DNA of 12,662 nucleotides from Gallionella sp. (GCA_004298605.1 SCPW01000402.1:1-12662); one strand, 5' to 3'. Shown: positions 1 to 7,892, counted from the stretch's first letter. Made by a program: numbers and translations. The notes: generated by a model not told the origin, from the letters alone.

Positions 1-206
1 AAAAAGCGGAGTTTACATACAGTAAATGAGCATTTTGAGCCCGATTTTAACGCCGCAATGCGCCCTTCAGCGTTTTGTGACACAGTAAGAATGGGGGATC
101 ACTTGTCACCTGCAACGTCTATAACCCGCTTTACGTCGCGGCTATCCACGCCCGCTCAGGTGAACTCGCCACGCACATATGCCCAATTACGACAAGGAGA
201 AAATAA
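1..206. other. Leader region upstream of the phospholipase-like gene
   Basis: No convincing gene is visible here. A short inverted repeat, TTTAC-N5-GTAAA, lies at 12-26 inside a stretch that reads like the end of a neighbouring gene or element cut off by the window edge. The + frame starting at base 1 is open to about 228, but its residues look random and it overlaps the real gene, so it is not called. TATAAC at 120-125 is one base off a -10 consensus, but the near-consensus TTGTCA at 103-108 is only 11 bp away, so a sigma-70 promoter cannot be defined. The end of the region holds the AAGGAGA ribosome binding site (194-200). Confidence 0.4.
194..200 (+). promoter_or_regulatory. Shine-Dalgarno deciding a GTG start
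   Basis: AAGGAGA lies six bases before GTG at 207-209. This strong match to the anti-SD sequence fixes the start of the first gene at GTG. The signal peptide then begins immediately, with no leftover residues in front of it. Confidence 0.8.
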
Positions 207-1982
207 GTGCGCACAACTCTTCATCTGACAATCTTGACGTTTATCATTATCCAATTTACGCACACCGCAATTGCTTTCGAAGGCTATGAGCACAAAAAAA
301 TGGGGGATTTGGCCATGCTGGTTGTGCAAAATATTTGCGAGGAAGACAAGGGAGAAAAATTTTGCGCGGCAAATTGGAAACAGGCAATAAGCCAGTTGAC
401 GCCCTGCAAGGGTGATGGCTGCAAGCCCAACCCCATAACCTACGGCGATATCGTGCGTTGTGTGGACGACTATCTGGTACCAGAAAAAATGCTGAGCAGG
501 AAAGTTGATCCGAAAAAACAGACTGATGCCGGGCAAAACTGGCTCCCTGTGGATCGAAATGAACTCATGTTGAATCCGCTATTGGAGCATTGTGATGCAG
601 GCCGGGGAGGAGAATTGGCGGCGGCGCACGCGAATCACACGCACTTTCAAAATGATTTACTCGTGGCGCTCAACCTGCACCACACAGCAGCAATTGGCTT
701 TGCTTTGCAGGGGGAAAATACACTATATGGCGCGCTTGTGATGAACGCCATTGCCGATCATTACCTGCATGATTTTTTTGCGCCGGGGCATATGGTGACC
801 CCTCGCTCGACTTTGACTGACACAGCTTCGAACTCTATGCATGACGTGGCCAACGATCAGGGGATGATGTACCAACTTGCCCCAAATATGACAGGCCTTA
901 TTATTGATAAGCAACATGAAAAGCTTCTAATGGATGCGATGGCCGCTGTGTCCGTGCAATTGGTATGCCGCCCATCGAAGCTGTTCAAAGAATTCCCTCC
1001 CGCTTTCATTTATTCTCGCCTTGAAACCACGGATCCCGACTGCTCGGAAGATAAGGAGAAGCGTGCGGATGATGCGGTCAGAGAGGCTTTAAAATCGCTA
1101 TCCAATATGCAAAATCCACTCAAGCTAAAAGGAGATGGCCTGTTGTGGCGCGATGACAATGGGCAAGGGCTTATGCAGCGAGTGCTGATGTTGGCAGTAA
1201 ACGTACGATCAATTCTGGACGTTATGGATGCCAATAAAAATAAACAATTTACCAATTCCTTCGCAAAAGTGAATTGGCAATACGAACCATCAAAATCAGC
1301 CCTCCAAGTAACTGGCGATGAGAATAGCGTAAAAAAAGACGGCTCCAGTAACCGTATCAGCAGGCCGGGGATTGTAACTAAATTGCCTTGTGCATCAAAC
1401 CCGGATTGTATGTCTGTCGGATTTGGCCACGGACGCTATGAGCTCGAAAATGACGGTAGTCGCATGACGCATGACGCCTTAAAAAACAACGAAGAATACA
1501 AAAATAATACTTTCTCAACGTTGATTGGTTTTCAATATGCGAGGGAGTCATTGACGAGTGGTGCTCACTACGGTCGGAATGCTTATGAAGCCTATCTTGC
1601 TCCTATCCTGTACAGAGATGAAAATTGGAACGTAATTCCAAATTTTGGCCTGGTCTGGCTGCATGAGGGTGCCTTTGGCGCACACGGCGCAAGCTTTCGC
1701 ACCGATTTTATTGTACCCAATACAGAAACAAAGATAGCTCCCTACATACGAAGAATTAAATACCCCAACCCGAACACCTATGAATGGAAAAATTCCTTTG
1801 GTGTTCGTGCAGAGCAGGGCTTTACTTCTTTCATGACCCTGTTTATCGGGCTGGGCAAAGATTACGGCCCATCACCAAATCTCGGCTTGGAGCATGGGTG
1901 GATGTTTACGGCAGGTGCAAATTTTTCGCTGCCTTTCATTCGCGCCAAAAAGTTGATTGGTATCTCCCCGGATAATCAATGA
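207..1982 (+). CDS. Secreted zinc phospholipase C/P1 nuclease-like protein with beta-rich C-terminus
   Basis: This 591-residue protein starts at GTG behind a strong ribosome binding site. Residues 1-23 form a Sec signal peptide ending in AIA before FEGYEH. The mature N-terminus (GYEHKKMG, H29) and three histidine clusters, HANHTHF (141-147), DHYLHDFFAPGH (184-195) and MHDVAND (211-217), resemble the spaced His/Asp ligands of the zinc-dependent phospholipase C / S1-P1 nuclease fold. The HxxxD..GH element is the best match. Ten cysteines suggest periplasmic disulfides. Residues about 435-577 alternate polar and aromatic/hydrophobic residues in roughly eight strand-like stretches ending in FSLPF, which could be a small outer-membrane barrel or a beta sandwich. 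The stop overlaps the next start by 4 bp (ATGA), so the two genes are probably translationally coupled. Base composition looks more AT-rich than downstream genes, which may hint at transfer. The exact substrate is unknown; a nuclease or a non-catalytic relative remains possible. Confidence 0.7.
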   Translation: MRTTLHLTILTFIIIQFTHTAIAFEGYEHKKMGDLAMLVVQNICEEDKGEKFCAANWKQAISQLTPCKGDGCKPNPITYGDIVRCVDDYLVPEKMLSRKVDPKKQTDAGQNWLPVDRNELMLNPLLEHCDAGRGGELAAAHANHTHFQNDLLVALNLHHTAAIGFALQGENTLYGALVMNAIADHYLHDFFAPGHMVTPRSTLTDTASNSMHDVANDQGMMYQLAPNMTGLIIDKQHEKLLMDAMAAVSVQLVCRPSKLFKEFPPAFIYSRLETTDPDCSEDKEKRADDAVREALKSLSNMQNPLKLKGDGLLWRDDNGQGLMQRVLMLAVNVRSILDVMDANKNKQFTNSFAKVNWQYEPSKSALQVTGDENSVKKDGSSNRISRPGIVTKLPCASNPDCMSVGFGHGRYELENDGSRMTHDALKNNEEYKNNTFSTLIGFQYARESLTSGAHYGRNAYEAYLAPILYRDENWNVIPNFGLVWLHEGAFGAHGASFRTDFIVPNTETKIAPYIRRIKYPNPNTYEWKNSFGVRAEQGFTSFMTLFIGLGKDYGPSPNLGLEHGWMFTAGANFSLPFIRAKKLIGISPDNQ

Positions 1983-3037
1983 ACCCGCCAACCTGTGATG
2001 TATTCAAGTTGCTTCTATTTACGGCGCTCCTGCCGATAATTGCGGGTTGCGCGATCAGCGCCAGCCCTGGTAGGCCTATGGCCTATGTCACGATACCGCT
2101 CGGGCAACCCGGCGTACAAGATCGGCGGGGTGATTTCCAACTTGAATTCTGCAAGTTACTGGCCGAAGACAAGGGGTCGCCGGCCTGCGGCGACTACCTG
2201 AACGACGTGATACCTGAATTTCCTGTTGCCGGGATAAAGATGGAGAATTACGACGCATCAAAGTTCGTTTTGCTTTGGCTGCCGGGGATATTCTCAGAGT
2301 GCGTGGCAGGCTTGGGGAAGCCCTTCGACGATGTAATTGGCGGTGTGTCTGATCGGCTGAGATACCCTTCCTACTATGTGCCTTTGCCGGGTCGCGCCAG
2401 TTCACGCTATAACGCAGAAATCATTGCAAAAGCAATTGATGCTCACGTACCTGCCGATAAGCGCGCAATATTGATCGGCTATTCAAAAGGAGGGGTTGAT
2501 GCACTTGAAATGCTAGGCGCCGATTTTACCGCCAATAGCAAAGTTGCAGCGTTGATCACAGTTGCGAGCCCGCTTCATGGCACTCCGCTTGCCGATGAAC
2601 TAGGCGCATTTTATGAGAACACTTTTGGAAAAATCGACACCGACGTGTGCCCCCGGCATGATGGCGGAGAAATGCGTTCGCTGACGGTCGCCGAACGTCG
2701 TGCCTGGTGGCTTTCCCATCATGTCCCTTCAAATATTCCAGTTTATTCAATTGCCGCTGTACCCCATGCGGGGGAAGTATCTCCGATGTTACAGGTGCTC
2801 TGGAGAAAGCTTTCTCTAATCGACCCCAATAACGACGGGCAGGTTGCAGCTACCGATGCCTTTGCACCGCATGGGTATGTATTGGGGTATGTTCGCGCCG
2901 ATCATTGGGCAGTTGCCATAAATTTCTCCAAATCAACCCCTATTGGTGGAGCTCTATTATTCAAAGATAATTTCCCGAGGCTCACCCTATATTTAGCCGC
3001 CCTGAACGTTGTCCTGAGAGACTTGGAAAAGCGGTAG
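1979..3037 (+). CDS. Lipoprotein alpha/beta hydrolase (lipase/esterase-like)
   Basis: The 352-residue product begins with a lipoprotein signal: hydrophobic residues 9-20 followed by IIAGC, with C24 as the likely lipidated cysteine. The alpha/beta hydrolase pattern is clear. A strand plus LPGIF (98-104) fits the oxyanion region, GYSKG (167-171) gives nucleophile S169, ASPLHGTPLA (196-205) is the usual lipase segment after the nucleophile, and a C-terminal H309 sits in RADHWAV. The acid is probably D286 in NNDGQV. Residues 282-293 also fit the 12-residue EF-hand/dockerin calcium loop (D-x-N-x-D-G-x-V-x3-D). The gene overlaps the upstream phospholipase-like gene by 4 bp, and its own ribosome binding site is weak, so translation is likely coupled. 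It probably cleaves acyl esters or a lipid-linked substrate at the envelope; the substrate is not readable from sequence. Confidence 0.8.
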   Translation: MNPPTCDVFKLLLFTALLPIIAGCAISASPGRPMAYVTIPLGQPGVQDRRGDFQLEFCKLLAEDKGSPACGDYLNDVIPEFPVAGIKMENYDASKFVLLWLPGIFSECVAGLGKPFDDVIGGVSDRLRYPSYYVPLPGRASSRYNAEIIAKAIDAHVPADKRAILIGYSKGGVDALEMLGADFTANSKVAALITVASPLHGTPLADELGAFYENTFGKIDTDVCPRHDGGEMRSLTVAERRAWWLSHHVPSNIPVYSIAAVPHAGEVSPMLQVLWRKLSLIDPNNDGQVAATDAFAPHGYVLGYVRADHWAVAINFSKSTPIGGALLFKDNFPRLTLYLAALNVVLRDLEKR

Positions 3038-3241
3038 TTCTTCAAGAGTAATTTGCCCGATGAACCAATTTTCTTTGCAACCTCGGCCACGGCGACCCCA
3101 ACGGGGTTTACCCGCACAACCCGCGACTGTGTTGCACTGTCCTGTAAAACATTTTAAGCTGGCCTCGCCAATCCCGGAAACACATCCCTGCGTTGAAACC
3201 TGGCAAAGCGCAACCCCTATCGAGCACGCAAATATCAAGCA
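3038..3241. other. Gap between hydrolase and methyltransferase genes
   Basis: This 204-bp stretch holds no convincing gene. A 61-codon frame (3060-3245, +) overlaps the next start by 4 bp, but it has no ribosome binding site, is rich in Pro/Arg/Gln and resembles no protein I know. A small stem, ACCCC-AAC-GGGGT (3095-3107) followed by only three T, could be a weak terminator of the two-gene envelope unit. No clear promoter for the methyltransferase gene is visible; TTGCAC (3132-3137) and TAAGCT (3155-3160) have a 17-bp spacing but each matches consensus at only three positions. Confidence 0.4.
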
Positions 3242-4423
3242 ATGAAAAAACTGGACAAAATGATTGCGGAAGCGGCGCTGGAGACAGAAGCCCGCAGATT
3301 TTCCGCCGCCGAAAAAATTTACCGCAAGATCATCAGGGAAGACCCCCGGCATCTGGACGGCCATTACCTGCTGGGGTCGCTCCTGGCCGAAAGGGGCGAG
3401 CTGAAGCCGGCCGAAAAGCACCTTAAAATCGCTGCGGAGTTGTTGCCCAGCTCGCCATATATCTGGAACAATCTCGGCAATATCCGGTTGCTGGCAGGCG
3501 ATGACGAAGGCGCCCTTTCCGCATGGTCCAACGCTTTAAAATTCAAACCCGACCTGGCCGAGGCCTGGTGCAATACGGGTCTGGTTTACATGCGCCATGA
3601 AAATTTCGATGAGGCGGAAAATTGCATGCGCAAGGCCGTCGCCTCAAAGAACCTGGCCCAGGCCTGGTACGCCCTTGCCAACCTTGCCGAAAAACGGGGC
3701 AACACCGAAGAAGCGGTTCTCATCTGCCGCAAGGTGCTCGGCTTCCAGCCCGGCTACCATAGCGCAGCGTTCATGCTCTCGCGCCTCGAGGGCCGCCCCA
3801 TGGCCTGCCCCCCGAGGCAGACCATCAAAAACCTGTTCGACAATCATGCGAAGCGGTTCGAATCCCATCTGACAGGAAAACTGGCCTATTCCATACCGGA
3901 CAGCATCGACGAAATCATCAGGAGCCACGCGGGCATACAACGCTTCGACCGGGCCGTTGACCTGGGCTGCGGCACGGGTCTCATGGGTTTGCGCCTGGCA
4001 GAACGGGTAGACGAACTGGTCGGTGTGGACCTGTCACCGAGAATGCTGGACGAGGCAAAAGAAAAAAATATTTACAAACGCCTGGCCGAATCAGACCTGA
4101 CCGAATTCCTCGATGCGGAAAAAAAACCTTTCGATCTGTTTCTTGCGGCAGATGTAATGGTTTATATGGGTGAACTGGAGAATCTGTTTGCTGCCGCTTT
4201 CAACAGAGCTTCCGAGAACGCCATTTTTGCCTTCTCCACAGAAAAGTCCGATGGGAGCGGCTGGGAACTGCGCAATACCGGGCGCTATGCCCACGCGGAC
4301 GCCTTCGTGCGGCAAAGCGCCGAAAACGCGGGGTGGTCGGTGCTTGCCTGCGAAAACGTTGTCGTCCGGCTGGAATCCGGCAGCCCGGTAGAAGGCAACA
4401 TATTTCTTATGGCGCGGAAATAA
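3242..4423 (+). CDS. TPR-repeat SAM-dependent methyltransferase
   Basis: The 393-residue protein fuses an N-terminal TPR array to a C-terminal class I methyltransferase. The TPR-like helix pairs run from about residue 3 to 184, with the usual W/LG/Y/A/P pattern in segments such as YIWNNLGNIRLLAG (73-86) and AEAWCNTGLVY (106-116). The linker FDNHAKRFESHL (199-210) is the signature seen just before the catalytic domain in predicted TPR methyltransferases (COG4976 type). Motif I is VDLGCGTGLMG (239-249), the acidic end of beta 2 is D263, and AADVMVY (302-308) corresponds to motif IV. No signal peptide is present, so it should be cytoplasmic. The substrate is unknown; a protein or small molecule presented by the TPR region is possible. 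The start has no obvious Shine-Dalgarno, and M7 is an alternative that would not change the domains. Confidence 0.85.
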   Translation: MKKLDKMIAEAALETEARRFSAAEKIYRKIIREDPRHLDGHYLLGSLLAERGELKPAEKHLKIAAELLPSSPYIWNNLGNIRLLAGDDEGALSAWSNALKFKPDLAEAWCNTGLVYMRHENFDEAENCMRKAVASKNLAQAWYALANLAEKRGNTEEAVLICRKVLGFQPGYHSAAFMLSRLEGRPMACPPRQTIKNLFDNHAKRFESHLTGKLAYSIPDSIDEIIRSHAGIQRFDRAVDLGCGTGLMGLRLAERVDELVGVDLSPRMLDEAKEKNIYKRLAESDLTEFLDAEKKPFDLFLAADVMVYMGELENLFAAAFNRASENAIFAFSTEKSDGSGWELRNTGRYAHADAFVRQSAENAGWSVLACENVVVRLESGSPVEGNIFLMARK

Positions 4424-4531
4424 AGGCTGCGCGGCAAGCGCGTTTCGGGTAAATTGCGCGCTCATTTTCGGCAACGGAACTTCTCTGGAATAAGCCTATC
4501 CCACCAGTTCCGAAAAATTCAGGAGCAAGTT

Positions 4532-5056
4532 ATGAAGCAGTACAGCAAACGCATGGTAATCGCCCATTGGCTAACTCTGGCATTGTTGATTGTCGCCTGG
4601 TTCATCGGCAATCAACTGGATGGCGCACGGCACGAGGCCGCCGGCGCGCCGCTGGCCGGATATGTCGCGCATGCCCTGGTGGGCGCGACGATTCTGCTGT
4701 TGGCTCTCGCGCGCCTTTATTTCCGCCGCAAGGACGGCACGCCGCCGCCGATGGGCGACACGCCGATGGACAAGGTGGCCAAAGGTATCCACCACTTGCT
4801 CTACACCATGCTGGTGCTGTTGCCGGTGAGCGGTGTGGCGACGGCTGCCACCAGCGATGTGTGCAAAGCCTTGACGGCATGGGATGCGGCTTTGCTGCCC
4901 AAGAAATTTACCGGGGTATTCGCCCACGATGTGCATGAAACATTGGTGACGGTGTTGATCGTGCTGGCGGCAGTGCATGTGCTGGGCGCAATCAAGCACC
5001 AGTTCATCATGAAAGATGGCTTGATGGAGCGGATGTCGCTGCGCGGGAAAGATTGA
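4532..5056 (+). CDS. Cytochrome b561 family membrane protein
   Basis: A start at ATG 4532 gives 174 residues and has AGGAG at 4521-4525 with six bases of spacing; an in-frame upstream ATG at 4454 would add a non-hydrophobic, arginine-rich tail without a ribosome binding site and is rejected. Four membrane helices are visible at about residues 9-27, 42-62, 86-106 and 135-155. The histidines H12 (AHW), H47 (YVAHALVG), H135 (HDVHETL) and H149 (AAVHVLG) lie at the positions expected for the two b-type haem ligand pairs of bacterial b561 (CybB type, usually 170-185 residues). It should pass electrons between the quinone pool and a periplasmic partner or oxygen species. It stands alone, about 110 bp after the methyltransferase gene, and ends just before a strong hairpin. 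Confidence 0.9.
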   Translation: MKQYSKRMVIAHWLTLALLIVAWFIGNQLDGARHEAAGAPLAGYVAHALVGATILLLALARLYFRRKDGTPPPMGDTPMDKVAKGIHHLLYTMLVLLPVSGVATAATSDVCKALTAWDAALLPKKFTGVFAHDVHETLVTVLIVLAAVHVLGAIKHQFIMKDGLMERMSLRGKD

Positions 5057-5090
5057 TTTTTCTACATCATCCCGGTTCTGCTTCAAAGAT

Positions 5091-5127
5091 AAAAACCCGG
5101 TATGGGCGCGATGAATCGCGCCCATAC
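5091..5127. terminator. Hairpin between convergent genes
   Basis: A perfect 13-bp stem GTATGGGCGCGAT / ATCGCGCCCATAC (5100-5112 and 5115-5127) with a GA loop lies between the b561 stop (5056) and the amylase stop (5134). On the - strand it is followed after a few bases by five T (5091-5095 on the + strand read as A), which suits a rho-independent terminator for the amylase gene. For the + strand it lacks a T tract and may only act as an RNA end or barrier. Confidence 0.65.
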
Positions 5128-5133
5128 ATGGAA

Positions 5134-6957
5134 TCAGTCCTGCGTGGCCAGGATTTGAACTTCCATCGACCGCAGGCTCACGCGGATCATCCGTGCCGGG
5201 CCTGCGGTCACTCCACCGTCAATCTCGTTGATCTCAAGGCCGGATCGGGTTTCTACCGGCTCGGGGGTTGATGCCCCCGGGCCGTTGAGAACGCGGAACT
5301 GTCCGCCGTCATGGTTGATAAAAAAATCGACCAGCACATGCCCCTGAAAATCCCCTTGCGTGTTCGCGTTCGCGACAACCAGAACCTCGCGATTATTCAG
5401 GATTCGAGAGAATGCCAGCACGCCCGGCGCAAAGGGCGACGTACCGAAATGGATCCCGTCACCCGAGATCGGCCTGAAATAGAGCCTGCCATAGCGTAGC
5501 GCCGGTTCGGCATTGCGGATATCGGAGAGCAACTTGATTGCCTTGTAGAACAGATGGTTGACGTCAAAAGCGCCGGGCTTGCCCCAGAGTGCTTCGCGCA
5601 CGAACTGGTCGCTGCTGCCGCGCCCGTGCAGCCCCTGTTCGGTGCCGTAGTAGAGGCAGGGAATGCCTTGCAGGCCGAACAATACCGCGATGCCGAGGAT
5701 GACCTGAGGGTCGAACGGGTCGGGCCCGTCCGCGCTGGCCCCGCGGAACCGTTCTTTCATGTCATGGTTGTCGAGGAACGTCACGAAGAACCGCCCCGCC
5801 TCACCGTGGCTGCTCAGGATGTCGCGCTCGATTTCCTTGCGGCGGCGGAAAACGTCGATGACCCCGGTCGGCGGGGCAAACCCCTTGGCGACCGCCGGTA
5901 GCCGGAAAAAAAGCGGAAAGTCCAGCGCGGCATCGACCCCGACCAATTCACCGGCGTCGCGGGTGTTGCGACCGATAAACTCGGCGATCCGCTCCTCGCC
6001 GTCGAAGACTTCCCCGTAAGAAAAGAAATTTTTCTTGCCGATGCTCAGCGCGTATTCCCGCATCGCGTTGCCGAAGGCCTGGGCAAAATCCCGCTCGACA
6101 TATTTCAGGGTGTCGATGCGGAAGCCGTCGACGTCGTAGCGCGCAATGGCATATTGGTAAGCGAGGATCAGGGCGTTGCGGACTGGGAAAATCCGACCAT
6201 CGCGCGCATCGGTCACGAACTCCTTGAGAGACTCGAAATCGCCGCCCTCCTCCGCCCCCTTGCCCTTGCGGCGAAAGAAATTGTTGCGCTGCAACTCCGC
6301 CGGCCAGACCAGAGCGTCCGGCTTGCGCCGGGCAGCGGGGATGTCCTCAATGACCGGAAAATCGGGTCTGGCCTGGCCGCTCTCGTTGCGCCACTCGATT
6401 GGCAATGTCCCCGGGCTGCCCGGCGCAGAGGCGCCGAAATCCTTGTAGCCGAATACGTCGCCGGCATGGTTCAGCACGATGTCGAAGATGACATACAGAC
6501 CCAGCGCGTGCGCCTCGTCCACCAGCGCGCGCAGCTCGTCCTCCTCCTTGCCCGGCGCCGACGCGAACCTCGGCTCTGGCCGCAGGAAATCCTGGATGCC
6601 GTAGCCATGGAAAGTACCCCGGTCGGACTGGCAATTCTTCAGCACGGGCGAAAGCCAGATCGCCCCAGCTCCCAGATCCTTGATGTATTTCAGCCGCTCC
6701 CTCACACCGTTGAATGTACCGCCCTGGAATTCGCCAAAGGGTTTGTCGTGGGGCATGCTTGCAGGCGGTTTACCGTCCGCCCGATTGAACCTGTCGAGCA
6801 TCAGAAAATAAATCCAGACGTCCCGCCAGTCCTGCGGCGACGGGAAGGGTGTCGTTATTTTGCGGCTTTTGGCGCCGACCTTGACCGTGCGCGTCGCACT
6901 TTTCGCCGCCTGGTCGAAGGCGGATTGAAGCAGGGGATCATCCAGTGACAATAACAT
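5134..6957 (-). CDS. GH13 alpha-amylase family enzyme, cytoplasmic
   Basis: The start at 6957 is chosen because GGAGGAG (6965-6971) lies seven bases upstream; the ATG at 6984 has no ribosome binding site and would add nine residues. The 607-residue protein has the (beta/alpha)8 barrel of glycoside hydrolase family 13 with all four conserved regions: DIVLNH (159-164), GFRID with nucleophile D282 (278-282), YGEVFD with acid/base E316 (314-319) and FLDNHD with D399 (394-399). An N-terminal WIYFLMLDRF (48-57) and HGYGIQDF (117-124) also fit the family. A beta-rich C-terminal domain follows from about residue 500. There is no signal peptide, so it probably acts on internal alpha-glucans such as glycogen or maltodextrin. 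No glycogen or trehalose gene is nearby. It follows the M48 gene by about 105 bp on the same strand and may have its own transcript. Confidence 0.92.
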   Translation of the reverse strand: MLLSLDDPLLQSAFDQAAKSATRTVKVGAKSRKITTPFPSPQDWRDVWIYFLMLDRFNRADGKPPASMPHDKPFGEFQGGTFNGVRERLKYIKDLGAGAIWLSPVLKNCQSDRGTFHGYGIQDFLRPEPRFASAPGKEEDELRALVDEAHALGLYVIFDIVLNHAGDVFGYKDFGASAPGSPGTLPIEWRNESGQARPDFPVIEDIPAARRKPDALVWPAELQRNNFFRRKGKGAEEGGDFESLKEFVTDARDGRIFPVRNALILAYQYAIARYDVDGFRIDTLKYVERDFAQAFGNAMREYALSIGKKNFFSYGEVFDGEERIAEFIGRNTRDAGELVGVDAALDFPLFFRLPAVAKGFAPPTGVIDVFRRRKEIERDILSSHGEAGRFFVTFLDNHDMKERFRGASADGPDPFDPQVILGIAVLFGLQGIPCLYYGTEQGLHGRGSSDQFVREALWGKPGAFDVNHLFYKAIKLLSDIRNAEPALRYGRLYFRPISGDGIHFGTSPFAPGVLAFSRILNNREVLVVANANTQGDFQGHVLVDFFINHDGGQFRVLNGPGASTPEPVETRSGLEINEIDGGVTAGPARMIRVSLRSMEVQILATQD

Positions 6958-6964
6958 CCGTTGG

Positions 6965-6971
6965 CTCCTCC
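6965..6971 (-). promoter_or_regulatory. Shine-Dalgarno of the amylase gene
   Basis: GGAGGAG on the - strand lies seven bases before ATG 6957. It shows that the shorter of two in-frame starts is used. Confidence 0.8.
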
Positions 6972-7009
6972 ATTCGAGCCGCATGGTAGTACGGCACGCA
7001 TAAGAAACG

Positions 7010-7028
7010 AATAAGCGGATTGCTTATT
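7010..7028. promoter_or_regulatory. Stem-loop between M48 and amylase genes
   Basis: AATAAGC-N5-GCTTATT is a perfect 7-bp inverted repeat in the 104-bp space between the M48 stop and the amylase start. In the - strand RNA it is followed by a modestly U-rich stretch (CGUUUCUU), so it could be a weak terminator or attenuator separating the amylase from the upstream operon. As DNA it could equally be an operator. Neither role can be proved from sequence. Confidence 0.35.
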
Positions 7029-7061
7029 TTGAAATATGAAACACCCCTTAAAACCAGGGCA

Positions 7062-7892
7062 CTATTTGATCCGGTAAAACCGCCCCGCCAACGCCAGCCC
7101 TTTTACCCCGTCAAAGCGGCTGCCCATCGCGTCGTCCAGCCCGGCGAGCCGCTCGTCGGGGTGCGGGTGCGTTTTGAATAGCAGCGCCACGCTGCTATCG
7201 CTGCCGGCATGGCCGATTTCCTGCAACACGCCGGGCAGGCCGAAGGCGTCGTAGCCGGCGCGCGCGGCCAGCACCACGGCGATGCGGTCCGCCTCGAACT
7301 CGGCGCTCTTGTCGAGCGAACGTGCGACGATCTCAGCGCCGCCGCCGACCAGGTTGCGAACTCTCTCATCTCCGCCCGCCTGTTTCGCCAGCAGCTTGCC
7401 GCCCAGATCGACCAGCTTGCTTTGCTGCAAAATTTTCAGGTGGTGCTTGCGGACCACATGGCCGATCTCGTGCGCCAGCACGCCCGCCAGCTCGGCCTCA
7501 TCGTCGAGCAAGCGGTACAGCCCGCGGGTGATGAAGATGTAACCGCCCGGTGCGGCAAACGCATTGATGTCGTCCGATTCGATGACGCCAAAATGCCAGG
7601 CGAGATCGGGCCGTTCGCTCTGGCTGGCAACCCAGCGGCCAACATTGTTGACATATTTTTGCAGCAGCTTGTCTTTCACCAGCGGCGCGGCGCCGAGCAG
7701 GCTGCCGGCAATCTGCCGTCCAATGGCGACTTCCTCTTCCTCGGAATAGCCGCCCAGCCCGGCAAGCTGCTCCGGTTTCTGTAACCCGCTCGCCGCTTTC
7801 TTCAACTCCTGCCCCAGATCAAAACCATGCGCCGTGACCAGACACAACGCCATGCCCAACCCCGCCAGCAGTTTAACTACTGTGCTGTTCAT
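7062..7892 (-). CDS. Exported M48-family zinc metalloprotease
   Basis: The 276-residue protein has an N-terminal signal peptide (about residues 1-23, ending TAHG) and the M48 peptidase core. HEIGH (141-145) gives two zinc ligands and the catalytic glutamate, E198 in EFEAD (198-202) is the third ligand, and NAFAAPGGYIFITRGL (110-125) plus THPHPDERLAGL (241-252) are the conserved flanking segments of the periplasmic BepA/LoiP-like group. It lacks the membrane helices of HtpX and the TPR tail of BepA, so it is a short soluble periplasmic type; no lipobox is evident. GGGAGA lies about six bases before the start. The start overlaps the SH3 gene stop by 4 bp. It probably degrades or processes damaged or regulated envelope proteins, and the preceding SH3 protein is the likely partner. 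Confidence 0.9.
   Translation of the reverse strand: MNSTVVKLLAGLGMALCLVTAHGFDLGQELKKAASGLQKPEQLAGLGGYSEEEEVAIGRQIAGSLLGAAPLVKDKLLQKYVNNVGRWVASQSERPDLAWHFGVIESDDINAFAAPGGYIFITRGLYRLLDDEAELAGVLAHEIGHVVRKHHLKILQQSKLVDLGGKLLAKQAGGDERVRNLVGGGAEIVARSLDKSAEFEADRIAVVLAARAGYDAFGLPGVLQEIGHAGSDSSVALLFKTHPHPDERLAGLDDAMGSRFDGVKGLALAGRFYRIK

Noticed and set aside
3095..3107. ACCCC-AAC-GGGGT hairpin as terminator of the phospholipase-lipase unit
   Set aside because: The stem is only 5 bp and followed by three T, too weak to call.
3060..3245. Small + strand frame overlapping the methyltransferase start by 4 bp
   Set aside because: The overlap looks like the other coupled genes, but there is no ribosome binding site and the residue content is that of non-coding DNA.
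3850..3868. GGTTCGAATCCC, a tRNA T-loop-like string
   Set aside because: It lies inside the methyltransferase linker (AKRFESHL) and no acceptor, D or anticodon arms surround it. A similar GTTCAAATCC on the - strand at the amylase 3' end (5142-5158) is also chance.
4454..4531. Upstream ATG extension of the b561 gene
   Set aside because: The extra 26 residues are basic and unlike the family, and the strong AGGAG lies inside the extension just before ATG 4532.
6958..6984. Longer start of the amylase gene
   Set aside because: It has no Shine-Dalgarno, whereas GGAGGAG stands seven bases before the internal ATG at 6957.
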